From assembly GCA_032871835.1 (NCBI GenBank), contig CM065299.1, positions 4,311,001-4,375,000 on the forward strand: DNA of 64,000 nucleotides, read 5' to 3'. The number at the start of each line of letters is the position of its first letter. Positions within the stretch are counted from its first letter, which is position 1. The DNA comes from Dipteronia dyeriana (lineage: Eukaryota > Streptophyta > Magnoliopsida > Sapindales > Sapindaceae). Below are positions 45,301-57,094 of the stretch, piece by piece. The position numbers were made by a program, and so were the translations under genes. The notes below the pieces were generated by a model. It did not search any database. It saw only the letters and a program-made list of their open reading frames with translations, and was not told the DNA's origin.

Positions 45301-47272
45301 CATTTGAATCCAGCTGGTTTAGGCCCAATCCCTCGAGGAAATGTTCGAACGTATTCGTCTTCGTTGAGTACACAGGTGCCATCAAGGCTGGTCATCCACA
45401 ACGGTTCACCCATTTGAGCCATTCTAATGAGTTCTTCCATTGCTGCAACAGCTAGCTCGATTATCATCGGCTTATCTGCCTCCGTTGGAGCACTACTGAT
45501 GGACCTAAGAAGGTCTGCAGCTCCATACATCTCATTTCCCATGCCTGGTTGCCCACCAAAATTAACCACGCCGAGTTCAAGTGGCCTAGTCTGCACCGGA
45601 GGAGACATGAGTGGGTAGTTAACCACAGGCTTGCCAACATATTTTGCTGCAATTGCTGAGATGCGATCAATCTGAGTACAAAAGTAAACATACATAATTT
45701 AGATTGTCAAAAATAATTAGATATTTTGTTAAACACCATTATGAATTCATTGGAGATAAGTATACCTCTTCTCTTAGGCGAGAATTTTCAATTCTCAAAT
45801 GGTGTTCATCAAAAGACATCTCTCCGATAGCAGTAGGTCCTCCACAATTGGGACATGAGGCATTTCCTAGAGCTTCTCTGTACCGCATGTTGTCAGCCCT
45901 AAGCTTTTCATTCTCGGTGCGAAGCTGAGTGTTCTCATGGCGTTCATGTTGGGTCTATTATGAGAATATAGACAAGGTTAATCAGCAAAAAAAAAAAAAA
46001 AAAACCTTTTCATTAGACATGAAGATAAAGATATTGTAACCGTCACAGTGAATGACGTACAAACAAAGATCAGATAATAAATCCAATAAATAAAACTATA
46101 AATGGTGAGAGCAATATATTTGTAATGAGGAGGCAACAGTTATGCAAGTGATGACGCTTTACCTTCATTTGGGTGCGTTTGTTTTGGAACCAAAATTTGA
46201 CTTGCAATGGCTCTAACCCTAATTCACGGCTCAATTCCTTCCTTTGCTTGTCATCTGGATGTGGACACTCTTTGAAGAAACTAATAACGGGGAAAAAGAA
46301 AAATCAAATTAATAGAAGACCTTAATTGTGAAGAAATCTTAACATTTAATAAAAATATATTTTAACAGTATATATATTCATGAGCTTACGATTCCATTTC
46401 TTGGATCTGATGCTGAGTATGGCGGTGGTACCGCTTCTTCTTTGGACGCTGTTGATCTTGGTCGTCACCGGAGGCACCTTCATGGTTTTCACTGCCGGAT
46501 TTTGTACTTTCGAACTCTTCGTCTCTTAAACGGGCCATTTCGCTTTCAGATGGGGTGTTGTGGGACATGTCTAGAGGGAGAAGCTGACCATCCAACATAT
46601 TTGGCTGGAACATATCTCAGATCTTTAAGATTCCGGAAGCTTATGGTTTTTCAATCTAACAAACAGAGAATGGAAATTTCCACTCAAAAAACAAATGCAA
46701 AACCAATCTATGTCTTCTCATCAACACACAAGTATGTAGTACGAAAAAACCTTCCTTTGTCAGGACTTAAATGGTGAGCAAGGAAAGAGAAGAGGAAAAA
46801 AAAATAAAAAAATCGACTGAGTTTTGAAAATACATGTAGATAAAAAATGAAATGAAATGATGTGGAGTTGAGTTGGGTTTTATAAGATGACTTTCTCTCT
46901 GACTTCTTTTGTTTGTGTATGTGTGCAGAGCAAAAGACTTTTACGCGTTTTACAAATATCGAGAAGGATTTTGCTTGAAATGGAAAATTAATCTCACTAA
47001 CCCCAGATCACTCATGTAATACATATTTTGGGTCTTATTTTAATTTGCAGATGAAGATGAACAAATAGATCAGTTGTTTATGTTAAATACAGATAAGAAA
47101 AATGTTTAAAATGAATCAAGAATTAGAATGAAAAAAAAAAAAAAAAGGCCCAACAAGAAAATATTACCTGACCGAGAGTAAGTCCTGATGATGATCCAAG
47201 CCCACCAACATTACCGTTCCGGCCGATCATCGACGGCATATTTCTTGCCGGAATCATAGCCCCGGTAGGCAT
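42313..47272 (-). CDS. HDG2: Class IV HD-ZIP transcription factor, HDG2-type (11 exons)
   Basis: Coding exons on the minus strand: 47272-47168, 46604-46390, 46280-46163, 45954-45766, 45671-45231, 45138-45037, 44588-44388, 44280-44106, 43441-43170, 42868-42773 and 42678-42313. All introns are GT-AG and the join is in frame for 759 aa. Domains: N-terminal extension [20 protein letters not shown]; homeodomain about 90-146 (KKKRYHRHT to [13 protein letters not shown]); zipper-loop-zipper about 147-215 with CPNC at 180-183, the Cys pair typical of class IV; START about 265-490 ([35 protein letters not shown]); then the START-adjacent region ending SLSCENA. The family acts in the nucleus as dimers binding L1-box DNA to control epidermal identity, trichome and stomatal genes. 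HDG2 is the closest group I recognise; PDF2/ML1 are close relatives. A 5' UTR intron is likely (acceptor GGTTAG just before the ATG at 47272). MFQPN at 46613 is an alternative start if exon 1 is skipped. Confidence 0.93.
43543..43825 (-). mobile_element. LINE 3'-end fragment in an HDG2 intron
   Basis: Read on the minus strand, a G/T-rich segment ends with AATAATATTTCATGCAG, then a T17 run and ATAAAAAA, which resembles the 3' UTR of plant L1-type LINEs. No reverse transcriptase remains. It lies in the intron between the exons ending at 44106 and starting at 43441, and is absent from the matching intron of the START-only paralogue. No target duplication was established. Confidence 0.45.
43866..44103. 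repeat. Tandem duplication inside HDG2 intron 8
   Basis: Two direct copies, about 43866-43977 and 44005-44103, share ATCAATCAAAT-like, TTGATTGTATTTAATTAAAT and AAGAAACTTCCGATATATA. The same duplicated pair is found at 28325-28625 in the paralogue's intron. Confidence 0.65.
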
Positions 47273-47940
47273 ATTTTCTAACCCAAAAGCCACTCTTGTT
47301 AATTTTCACTCTACTCACTAGTGTCTGGTTTGGGTTTGGCCCTTTATAATATACTAATTAGGGAAGATAGGTCACGATTATTACAAGTGAAAAATCAGGC
47401 AGCTGACTGGTTTTCTTTTTCTTTTTTTTTTTCTTTTGTTCTGTCTTTTACCGTTGAAAATATCTTTTTTTCTCTCTCTATTTTACTTGAATCTATCAGA
47501 TTCTTATGTGCCAATGCACGAGAAATGGAATATTAATAGAGATAAGAGTTGACAAATTTGATAAGGTCCTTGACAGAACAAAATCAGGTTGAAAAAAAGA
47601 CCTAAATAAGGCACAACGCAGATCATGGAGAATCCAACTATGCCTTCTCTGTATATCTCAAAACCGCCTTTTGATTGCTTCTCTTTCTGGAATCTTAACT
47701 CTTTGTCTGCAAGAAAGACCAACACAACAAAATAAAAACGTAAAATAAAAGAGAATCGGAGAAAATAATGGTAGTGATTTTGTAAGCACTAACTAAATCA
47801 AATATTAGATTAAATAAAAATGGTGGATTTGCAAAACCACTGATCCTCAAAAGTGCTAAAATTAGGGAAGAGTATATAAAACTGAATAATACTTATAATA
47901 TATATATATGTACTTAAACAAAGATTTTAACCTACCCACC

Positions 47941-48360
47941 TAAAAAACCCTAAAAGGATCGCCCAAGAAAAGCCAAAGGTTTGGATCTGATCTTGGTCAC
48001 TTAATTCGCTGGAAATCTACTCTCCAAAAGTGATTTTCTGATATGGGTTTGTATACCAAGGAATTTTTTCAGAGAGATAGGGCAAAAGGAAACTAAGAAA
48101 TGAAGAAGACAAAAACGAAACGAAAGAAAAAGAATGGAGAATCAAAGGGAAGAGAGAGAGATTTCAATGGTGAAATGGATAAAAGAGAAGGAGGAGGAGG
48201 AGGAAGAGGGAGCAGATGGAGAAAAATGTGACAGCGGAGAGTTATTGCAGAGCGTATTGAGAGGGTGCAACAGCATTTAATGGTGGAGAGGTGTAATTGC
48301 TATGGACTATGGAGGGAGAGAGAAAACAATTTGTGTTTCAATTTATAAAAAATAAAAATC
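47941..48360 (-). promoter_or_regulatory. Predicted 5' UTR exon and core promoter of HDG2
   Basis: On the minus strand TATAAATTG lies near 48345, followed by a pyrimidine-rich leader with TCTCTCTC runs at about 48150-48165. A donor-like TTTTAG|GTGGGT at 47940-47935 could splice to the acceptor GGTTAG just upstream of the ATG at 47272. A sequence one base short of the L1-box consensus (TAAATGCT) lies at about 48273-48280. A leader exon plus intron is common in this family. All of this is prediction from sequence. Confidence 0.4.
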
Positions 48361-51300
48361 TCTTTTTCTCTCGGAGAATGTATGACGGCTACCAAACTCT
48401 ATAATTTTCAGATTTTTTATTTTATTTTATTTATTTTACCTTATATATTAGATATGATGGATTATTTCCATTTACAACAGATTAGGTTTCTTTGTGTTTT
48501 CTTTCTAAATTATGAATATTGAAAAAAAAAATAGTTCATTTAATAAATGAAAAATTATTATGGTAATCCATTAATTGTAATTTTTATGATAATTTATCTT
48601 TGACTATTACATTTTAATATTTTAGGAATTGTATGGGGGTTGCATGCATGCACAATATTAATTACAGATTTACAGTACTGCTTAAAACTTTAATGTGGAA
48701 TATAGAAATGCTACTACAGCTCAAAGATTATCTAATTAACTCTATTTATTTATATTTTTACATGCCTCTTCGTTGTCAAAGTTTTATGCAACTCCATTTA
48801 TCTATATTTTGCGTGTCTCTTCATTGTCAATCTATTGTGGGAGTTACGAATCAAGATACGAACCCGGTCACATTCCTATTAATATTTCAATATTACCCAC
48901 ACATAATCATTAGCTTTTATCACTTTAATTCTATCCGCGTTATGCATATTTACATAAGAAAGGACACATACATATAGTTATTATTCTTCTCTCTCTCTAT
49001 TTATTATTGTATTCTTACTTCTATTTCTCATTAAAATGTTTAAATGATAACCTAGCTGAAAATGACATTAAAACTGAAGTAGTCTAGAGATTTATGTAAT
49101 TTCTGCATATTTTTTTTTTTTGGATCATGATTAATAAATTAAATAACATCTTCATTTGCTAGTTCAAATATTAGGTACTGTATTCACGAACTTTTTATTT
49201 ATAACCAATAAGTTAATGCTATAATCGATCCACCTCACTCATCAATTGATTAATATAAAATAAATAACATTTTACGCATTATCCAATCATGTATACCCTA
49301 ATTGTAAAAGGTTTGCACCATACAATTTCCACCAATCCTTTGATAAATAATAACAAATATAGGTAGCTATTGTCTCACCAGGGATGGGCATCCCATGATC
49401 CTATAAATCACAATTCATATCGTTATATAAGTTCAATAGATCGAACCACATTTTTTTTTTGTTGAGATATTGACTTTAATCCCATTAAAATGTCAAAATT
49501 TTGGAGGAAAAAATATATTGTACGCATTTGAAATGAAAAAAGAATGTCAAGATAAAAAATACATATATCATGTCAATATGATAATTACGTGATTTGAGAT
49601 GTTAAAGCAAAAGGAGGAAATACTACGGATGTTGGTGAAGTAATTGTAGTTCTAGACTTCTAGTTGAGGAAAATTTATTTATTTATTTCAATATTAAATG
49701 TGTTGCTTTGTTTAACAAATGATCGTACCAAAAAATTTGACTTCATAAAGATGGAGTACCACATTCAATTAATAAGTTTTTTTTTTCGACTGTATTTATC
49801 TATCATCTATCTATACCAGATATTTTTTTTAAAGCATTTTTCTGTTATTAGTATGATTTAAACCGCTGATTTGAGAGTCTTTTATCTAGACCCCAAACTC
49901 GTCCATATATCAGTTAAGTTACGCTCTAAGCCGCTGACATTCAATTAATAAGTTTTGGTCATCATGAACTATTTATAATTAAATCACTTTGAATTTTCTA
50001 ATATTATTCTTGTAACTTATAACCATCATGGCTGCAAAAAAAAAAAAAAAATTAACCACTTTATGTATGTCCATAAGAAATTCCGACTACTATATAATTA
50101 ACAATAATCTTTGGCAGAAGATGTTGGTCCAATGATAATTTGGTACAATAATTACGTACTGAAGACATTCTTCTCTTGTATATAATTTATGTGCGTGTAA
50201 AAATTAAGGTTTTCATTGACGATCACTTTAAAACACACACAACATTAAGAGAAAAAATTCACCTAAAAATTGTGTATAGAATTTAATGAACACGCGAGTA
50301 ATGATCTTTAATGTGTGATTTTGATATAATATTTGGTCTGTCAAGTAATAATATAAATGTCAATTAAAGAGAAGGAAACAAATTCGAAGGATATGCTCTA
50401 ATCATAATTGTTTCAAATGTAATGCATTTATTAGTGTGTGATTGTGTGAAGAAGGTGAAACGAAATAAATACATCTAGAGTAACACTTGGTTATCACGGT
50501 ACACAATGACAGTACCAATAATGACTTCGAGTTTTATAGAAATATTGGTTTTGTGATCGTCATTGACCATTATAGTCCTAATCTTACACATCTATCTTAG
50601 TTGAAGAATGTCGAAATATTAACATATCGGAAACGCAGTGAAAAGAATGTTTTGCAATTAATCAAACATTCTACATTTTAAAACTTGAAATTAATCGAAT
50701 TTTATCAATGACTTCGATGATAATTAACATAATCGAATCACAACAATAGAAGAATTCAAATAGATAGTGTAAAAAAAAATTCAAATCAATAGAGATTTGA
50801 TGTCCTGAAATAATAACCGATTCGAACCTCATAGATTAGACTCTTTATAATCAAACTATATTAGGTGGTGGTGTCATTATAACTTATTAGCTTATGTTAG
50901 GTGAAAATATCAAAAATTATCAACTTTCCTTGATTATTTAGATAATTTACTTTAGAATTGACTTTACATGAAAATGCAATAGGCATGTGTGGTTGGTTGA
51001 CAACAAACCGAAGGCTGTGAAAGGAAGTTTAATTTGTGCAGTTATTCTTCTAAAAGAGGTAATATATCTCTCTTGTGATAAAATCTATATATCCAAGGGA
51101 AGAAGGTTTGAAATTTATATGAATAGTTTATCCCTCGATTAAGAAAGGCAATTTTATTAGGAAGTATATCTAATTAATCCACGGCGTAAACTTTCCCTTT
51201 AAAATATTTACTTTTTTATTCAATTTTCCATACATAGAGATAGAGTTACCAGATTATCAACCTATTATCTACCACATTTGGAGGTGGGTAATACACAGGT

Positions 51301-51590
51301 GAAAGTATGCTTACTTAAAATAAATCAACAATACAATTTCTTAACCACTCAATGGCGCTTTATCCATTTAGCTTGTAACCTGTTAATGTTCTAAAGTCGA
51401 GTAGTAATGTTTTCTTAGAATATTTTTTTTTTTGGTGAATTTCTAATAATAAGGAAAACGGAAAAAATATTAAAGAAGCATTAATTTCAAAAATATTTTT
51501 GGAAACATTAATTAATTTATATCAATTTCCAATTAAACCCTTGTAAAATTTTCATCTAGCAGTACCACAAAAAGAAGAAAGCATCTAATA
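48361..51590. other. Upstream intergenic region of HDG2, no gene seen
   Basis: AT-rich sequence. An exact L1-box consensus, TAAATGCA on the minus strand, lies at 50423-50430, but the motif also occurs by chance elsewhere in this window (about 39004 and 52541). Short ORFs here have no motifs. A poly(A) run lies at about 50036-50050. Confidence 0.4.
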
Positions 51591-52654
51591 CATTTCAGAT
51601 AATTTTCACAGCTGAAAGAGAGAGATCAATTAGGGTTTGTTAGAGAAGGTGCATATCCTTAAAAACTAGGGTTTTTGGTAGCGCCAGTAAACTCTTGTAC
51701 CTTTGAAAATACCAAATCCCTCTTTCTCTTTCTCTTTCTCTCTCTATTAAATGAGTCTGACCAAACACAGGCTCTGCATGGCTCACTCCATTTACTACGT
51801 TCATGCCTCCCTCGATGTCTCACATTTTTTTTTATTTTTTTTTTACCATTATAATACTAATGAATTACTATCTGTTTTTTAATTTTTACTTGAATATTAT
51901 TATAAAACAAAACCATTAAAAAAAACATAGTTCGTCCTCCGCGTGTTGCTATCTCACGCGCCTCCCGGTTCAGTGCTAGCTGTGTATTCCATATTTTCAT
52001 GAAAAAAGTGAGTCTCGAATGCGAGAGAGGTTTGGGACCCATATAATTTAATGTCATTGGTGATTTGGTGTGGGGAGAGGTGTAATGGAGAGTTGACAGA
52101 GCGCGTGAGAATTGCATGGGCCCTTCCATTTCCAAATCCTTTTGTCTTATATACGGATATGGGGCATGTGGCCCGTTACTTTTCACCCAAAACGCTGCGT
52201 TTCGTTAAATGAAAATGTGCATTGGCCAAATGGCCAGTTACATTAAAGAAGACTGTAATATTAGTATTTATGATATTTGTATCTTTTTCTTTTCCCATAT
52301 TAAATATCTGTCAATTGTTTTTTTTATTTACTATAAATTTCAAAGTCAGGGAAAAATACATGATTGGAACGTACGATTTCATTAATATAAACATTAGGTC
52401 TTATTAGATACCTCAATTTTCATCAAATTCCAATCACTATTATAATGTGGATAGTGTTAACCGTTAACTCTTGGAGCACAAGTTTTAAAAAAAAAAACAT
52501 AAAAGGAATATCAAACATTTTATTTATTGTTTTTAATCACAATAAATGCATTAACAAGATAATAAATATAGATTGATTTTCTTTTTATAGTATCTTAACT
52601 TGTATTTTTAGAGTACAAGTTAATACTACCTTTATAACTTAAAAAAAATACGTA
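51591..52654. other. Intergenic, no gene seen
   Basis: A CTTTCTC microsatellite-like tract lies at about 51722-51745. A locally GC-richer stretch at about 51925-52190 has a short minus-strand ORF (from 52186) with no recognisable domain; it is not called. Confidence 0.35.
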
Positions 52655-52804
52655 GGTACTGAATAGTCAGTATCCTGATCCGTATATTTGATTGATTGAA
52701 AAAATCAACACCAACCCTATGTATTTAATATCAGATATTTAAATGGATTTTTTAACCAATCAAAATATAGGACGAGTATCTTGGATACTGACTAATCAAT
52801 ACTC
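52655..52804. mobile_element. Short hairpin MITE
   Basis: The left arm, GGTACTGAATAGTCAGTATCC, is mirrored by the right arm, GGATACTGACTAATCAATACTC. Inner arms also pair (TTGATTGATTGAAAAAATC with GATTTTTTAACCAATCAAAA). It is a non-coding palindrome of about 150 bp. Confidence 0.6.
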
Positions 52805-52920
52805 AAGTATTGCCCTATAACTTATATCTGATTTCAATACATTGCTATGATATTTTTTCAAATATATTTTAAAATCAATACTAATTTTTTATGTAAATAA
52901 GTAAAAGCTAATCTAATACT

Positions 52921-52957
52921 GAATCCTGAATCCTGAATCGTGAATCGTGAATCGTGA
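52921..52957. repeat. 7-bp minisatellite
   Basis: Five tandem heptamers: GAATCCT twice, then GAATCGT three times. Confidence 0.85.
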
Positions 52958-53789
52958 GATCCAGTAGACCAGATTGGATAAAAACTAATATATGGGTTAA
53001 CAGTCTCTTGAGTAAACAATAAAAAAAAAAATTGAATCATCCCAAAAAAATTGACTTGTTAGGGGAGATTTCGAGTTTTAGTGTAAGCTTTCCAAATCTC
53101 CAAAACTACGCAAAATGATGTGCAACAGGTGTAGAAAATAGAGAGGAGACAGATAGCCCAAGAAACCAAACCTTTTCAATTAATAATAACAAATTTTCAA
53201 TTTTGGCAGTGTTTGTAATTTTAACGTTGACTTTAGTCTTTTTTCCTTTTATTTTTTCATTATCTCTTAGGGAAGTCAAATTTATCGTGATAAGAGTAGT
53301 CGACCTTCAAGAAGTAAAAAAATACACGTGGCCCGAGGATAGTGTTCCTTGTCAACCATCAAGGGTCCACGCCATCCTTGTTATATGACTCATATCATGC
53401 AATCGTGACGTCTTATATTTTATTTTATACATTTATTTGGGTTGAATTTTGTTTTCTCATTATTCTTGAAAAAGAATGGATTGTTTTTTTTGAAATTTGT
53501 AGCAGCAACCCTGCCCCATGTGATGGCAGCTTATCATTCAGATTGGGCCCCACGCCCAAACCGATCAATAAATCAGATCGATCGGACGGTCCATAGGGAT
53601 TGACTTTGCTATCAGGTCTGTTCCCCTTTCGATTCATGATCATCAGTTTTTTTTTTATCGTGAGAAGATCTTGCATGGGACTAGGTAACTACAAATTGAT
53701 ATAACAGTATTTATACAATCCTTATGTAAATGTGTAATGTTTTAGATACTATTTTTTTTTTGTAAGTGTTATCGGTGATTTAGTAGGTG
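52958..53789. other. Intergenic, no gene seen
   Basis: AT-rich sequence with a GC-richer patch at 53500-53600. No recognisable gene or element. Confidence 0.35.
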
Positions 53790-54385
53790 CAAACGGTCGG
53801 ACGGAGATCCGGCGTCTACCGTCCAAACCGATTAATCGGTCAATGATTTTTAATTTTTTATATAAATCCAATCACAAACAAAATTCAATGATCAAATCTA
53901 AATAAATTCCTTTCCAAATCTATAAATACCAACCAAAATAACAAAATTCAATCACAAACCAACCAAAATATACAAACACCTATCCAAATTTCAAATCCAA
54001 TCACAAAGACACAAACCTTAGATGGACTAAGAGCGGACCAATGACGACGGCAACAACATGGCAATGAAGGATGGTGGCTTTGGACTACGAGATGGGCGAC
54101 TGAAACTTGAATGGGCTGGTCAAGAGGTTTGTTGGATTGGAAATCTGGGTTTGCTAGTTTGTTCGTGATCAAGATGGGGGACTGAAGCTATTTTGGCTCA
54201 CTTTAATGAAGACCAAAACGGTAGGGTTTAAACGGTGCCATTTTAGGGTGTAAAACCCTAAAAACGATGATGTTTTTTTTTTATTTTAAAAAAAGACCCC
54301 AGTGGACTAGCGGAGTCAACAAATTTGACTTCGTCGAGACCGCCTAGGACGACTAGTGCCGACTAATACAACCGATTAATTACCG
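53790..54385. mobile_element. Probable non-autonomous DNA element
   Basis: GC-richer ends rich in CGGTC, CCGATTAATCGG, GACTAGTG and ACCGATTAAT recall the subterminal sequences of the elements at 33329-36012. The interior has short ATCCAATCACAAA direct repeats (about 53868 and 53947). The right end abuts the LTR-like repeat. Terminal repeats are not clean, so the limits are approximate. Confidence 0.35.
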
Positions 54386-54424
54386 TGATGAACAGTGGTC
54401 TGTACAGGTACTCTATTAACAGTG

Positions 54425-55620
54425 GTCTGTACAGTGCCTAAGCATTCCACATCAGCTCTGACCAAGAATCTCGTGCCCTAATTCTAAATATATAAATACC
54501 CCATTTCAGTAGTACCTCTACCACAACCCTTGAGCTCCAAACATTCTCATTACAATCCAAACCCTCTAAGAACCCACATTTAACCCAAATCCTTCACCAA
54601 ATCACCTAAAGTTATTTATCAAACCACCATCTAAACTCAAATCTCACCTTACCAACCACTCAACACCTCTTTCCCTCACCTAAAACAACCATCAAGACCA
54701 TATATTGGAGCAAAAGAAGTCAATGAGAGAATAAGTCTAGAACAACCAAGCAAGAGAGGAGGAGTTCTTCACTGAGTTTACTCTTTCCCTTTCTCTCTTT
54801 GTTATTACTTGTATTTCACTTATGACTTGTATTTATTTTATGTACTGTATGGTCATTTCTTCTATTATGAACTAAATCCATTTTGACTAAGACCAAGATG
54901 AAACCGTTACCATGAATTACTAATAAGGAGCACCACTTTATCCCTATTGCTTGTGCTGATGTATGTTATTTCATGATTTAATTAATATTGAATGTTTAGT
55001 TAGCACTTAGTGTTTATTCGGTTGTTGTATGATGTATCGAGAGGAGAATAACACAACGTGCTCGATGAAATGCATGATAGAGGCCTAGTAAGGTAGAAAT
55101 ATTCACGACTAGTCTCTATGACACAATTAGTGAACCACTAAACTTAATGAACTTGTGTGTATTTCGGATGACCACTGAGAGCTAGGTTATTGATGCATAT
55201 ATGTGTTATTTCTGTTACTCGAGAGAGTGTAGAGACTAATAGAGGGTTGTCATGAGTCTACATTAGCACTTGCATAATTTAACTTTAATGGTGTGTCTAT
55301 AAATTGGTGAGAATTTGTTAGGTGGATTTATGGTCTTAGTCTAATGTCCTAATAGTAATACAATCGCTTATTTGTGTGTGACTTTGCCTTGTTTACTTGT
55401 TCATTTAAGTTTCATTAATTGCATTTTAGTAGTAGTTTAATTTAATTGGTTCAAGTAGTATAATTTAGTTATCAAAATATTTGTTTGTCTAAATAGTAGT
55501 CAATCGATCAGTTATGGTAATCAATTCATCAATCATTGTGGAACGAACTTTATTATTATTGTACTACTCTCACGGCTCTGTATTATTGTGGGTGCTCATT
55601 TAGGAGTGATCAAGCTCCAT
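54425..55620 (+). repeat. LTR-like dispersed repeat, copy 2
   Basis: It is collinear, in reverse complement, with 11850-13000. On this strand it starts near CAGTGCCTAAGCATTCCACA and runs through ATATATAAATACCCCATTTC (a TATA-box candidate), TATTCGGTTGTTGTATGATG and GTAGAGACTAATAGAGGG. The TATA-like box about 60 bp in, followed by a long transcribed-type sequence, fits an LTR. No coding domain is seen. Confidence 0.5.
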
Positions 55621-55816
55621 GTAACTAGAATAAATAGAACTTTGTAACTAGATTATTTTGTGTGGAACAAAAAGAACACATGTAACTTTAGAGAGTGGAG
55701 GGATCCGGGGGGGGCAAGGAGAGAGACCTTTTGGCATATCCAGAGAGGGATCCAGGGAATATCTGGGGATGTAAATGAGAGATCTGTAGGAGATATTCAT
55801 GGGATAATATCCACAT

Positions 55817-57094
55817 GGGTGCGTTTTGGCACGGAGATGTGACAGGACAAGGTAGGACGTGACGGGACATATTGTTCTGTATTGTGTTTGGAAGGTCTGG
55901 AACATAACTGTTAGCTGTATTGTTATAAGTTTGGTATGACTGAGACAGAACGGGACAAGAGGTACAAATTACCAGAGGTACAAATGACCAGAGTACCCCT
56001 CTTGACATTTCTAACATTTATAACAATTTTATTAAATGTGAAAAAAAAACCTCCTATTTGGATCAAATTCAGATTCTTTCATTAATTTGAAAAATATCAA
56101 ATATTACTTGATTAAAAGTAATTAAAATTCATTTAATTCCACAAACCCTAATTAAATTTTTCATCAGTGAAACTAATTAAACTAACTAAATTTATCTTAA
56201 CCGATTCTTCAATAAAATTAAATATTTCTTCATTGATTCTTCAATGAAAACCCAGCCAAACAACCAAAATTGATTGAAAACAACCAAAACTGATTGAAAC
56301 AACCAAATTGCTCCAATTCAAACAAATCAAACAAATCAAACAAATCAAAAACTGATTGAAAACAACCATCATTGTCAACACCAAATCATCATCGGCAACA
56401 AATCAAAAATTTCTCCAAAATCTGAAACCCAGATCGTCAAAAATTGAAACTCAAATCGTCAACACTCCTCAATCAAGCTGGAATCCATATCGCCAAACTC
56501 AAATCCCAAAAACTGAAACCCAAATCGTTAACATCCCTCAATCATCGTCAACACCAAACCCAGTTCCATCCACCCTTATAACCACCACCAAATTAAACAA
56601 ACCCAACCATCAACACCGAACCCAGCTTCAATCAAAACTAGAACCATCTCGGTGGCCTTGGTTAGGCAGTGTACGAGTGCATCGGTTCAGCGGCCCTGCT
56701 TTCAATCAACACCTCATATTGCAGCCCTGGTTCGACGGGAGAGACTGAGATCTTTGCTCCTCATCGTCGGTCAAAGAAGAGAGAATGGAGAGAGAGAGAG
56801 AGAAGCATGAGAATGAACAGAGAGAGAGAGGTGTGAGAATGAGAGAGAATGAAGGGTTGAGTTTTATTTTATAATTGGTATTTTTGTAAATTTTGCAATA
56901 TTTGAGGGCAAAATGTCTTCTCCAGACTTGTCCCATGCATGGGACAAGTCTGGCCGAGGGTCTGAAGTGGGACAAGATTTTGTGGTTTTTATCTCACCTT
57001 GTCCCGTCTCGTCCCGTACTAATGGCATGCCAACGTGGGACAAGAGAAAGTTGTCCCGTCCCGTCCCGTCCCATCCCACGTACCAAACGCACCC
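55817..57094. mobile_element. TIR element with GGGTGCGTTTGG ends
   Basis: The left end, GGGTGCGTTTTGGCACG, mirrors the right end, CGTACCAAACGCACCCC. The subterminal regions carry GGGACAAG/CTTGTCCC repeats in mirrored orientation. An ORF at 56356-56748 is built of imperfect TETQIVN-type repeats and has no transposase motif. A fragment resembling its left part occurs at about 21690-21745. No clear target duplication was read. Confidence 0.6.

Noticed and set aside
51857..52186. 109-aa minus-strand ORF in a GC-richer patch
   Set aside because: It has no recognisable domain, no conserved neighbour and no promoter signal, so it is likely chance.
56356..56748. 130-aa Thr/Ser/Pro-rich ORF
   Set aside because: It is low-complexity and internally repetitive, lies inside a TIR element, and has no transposase or other domain.
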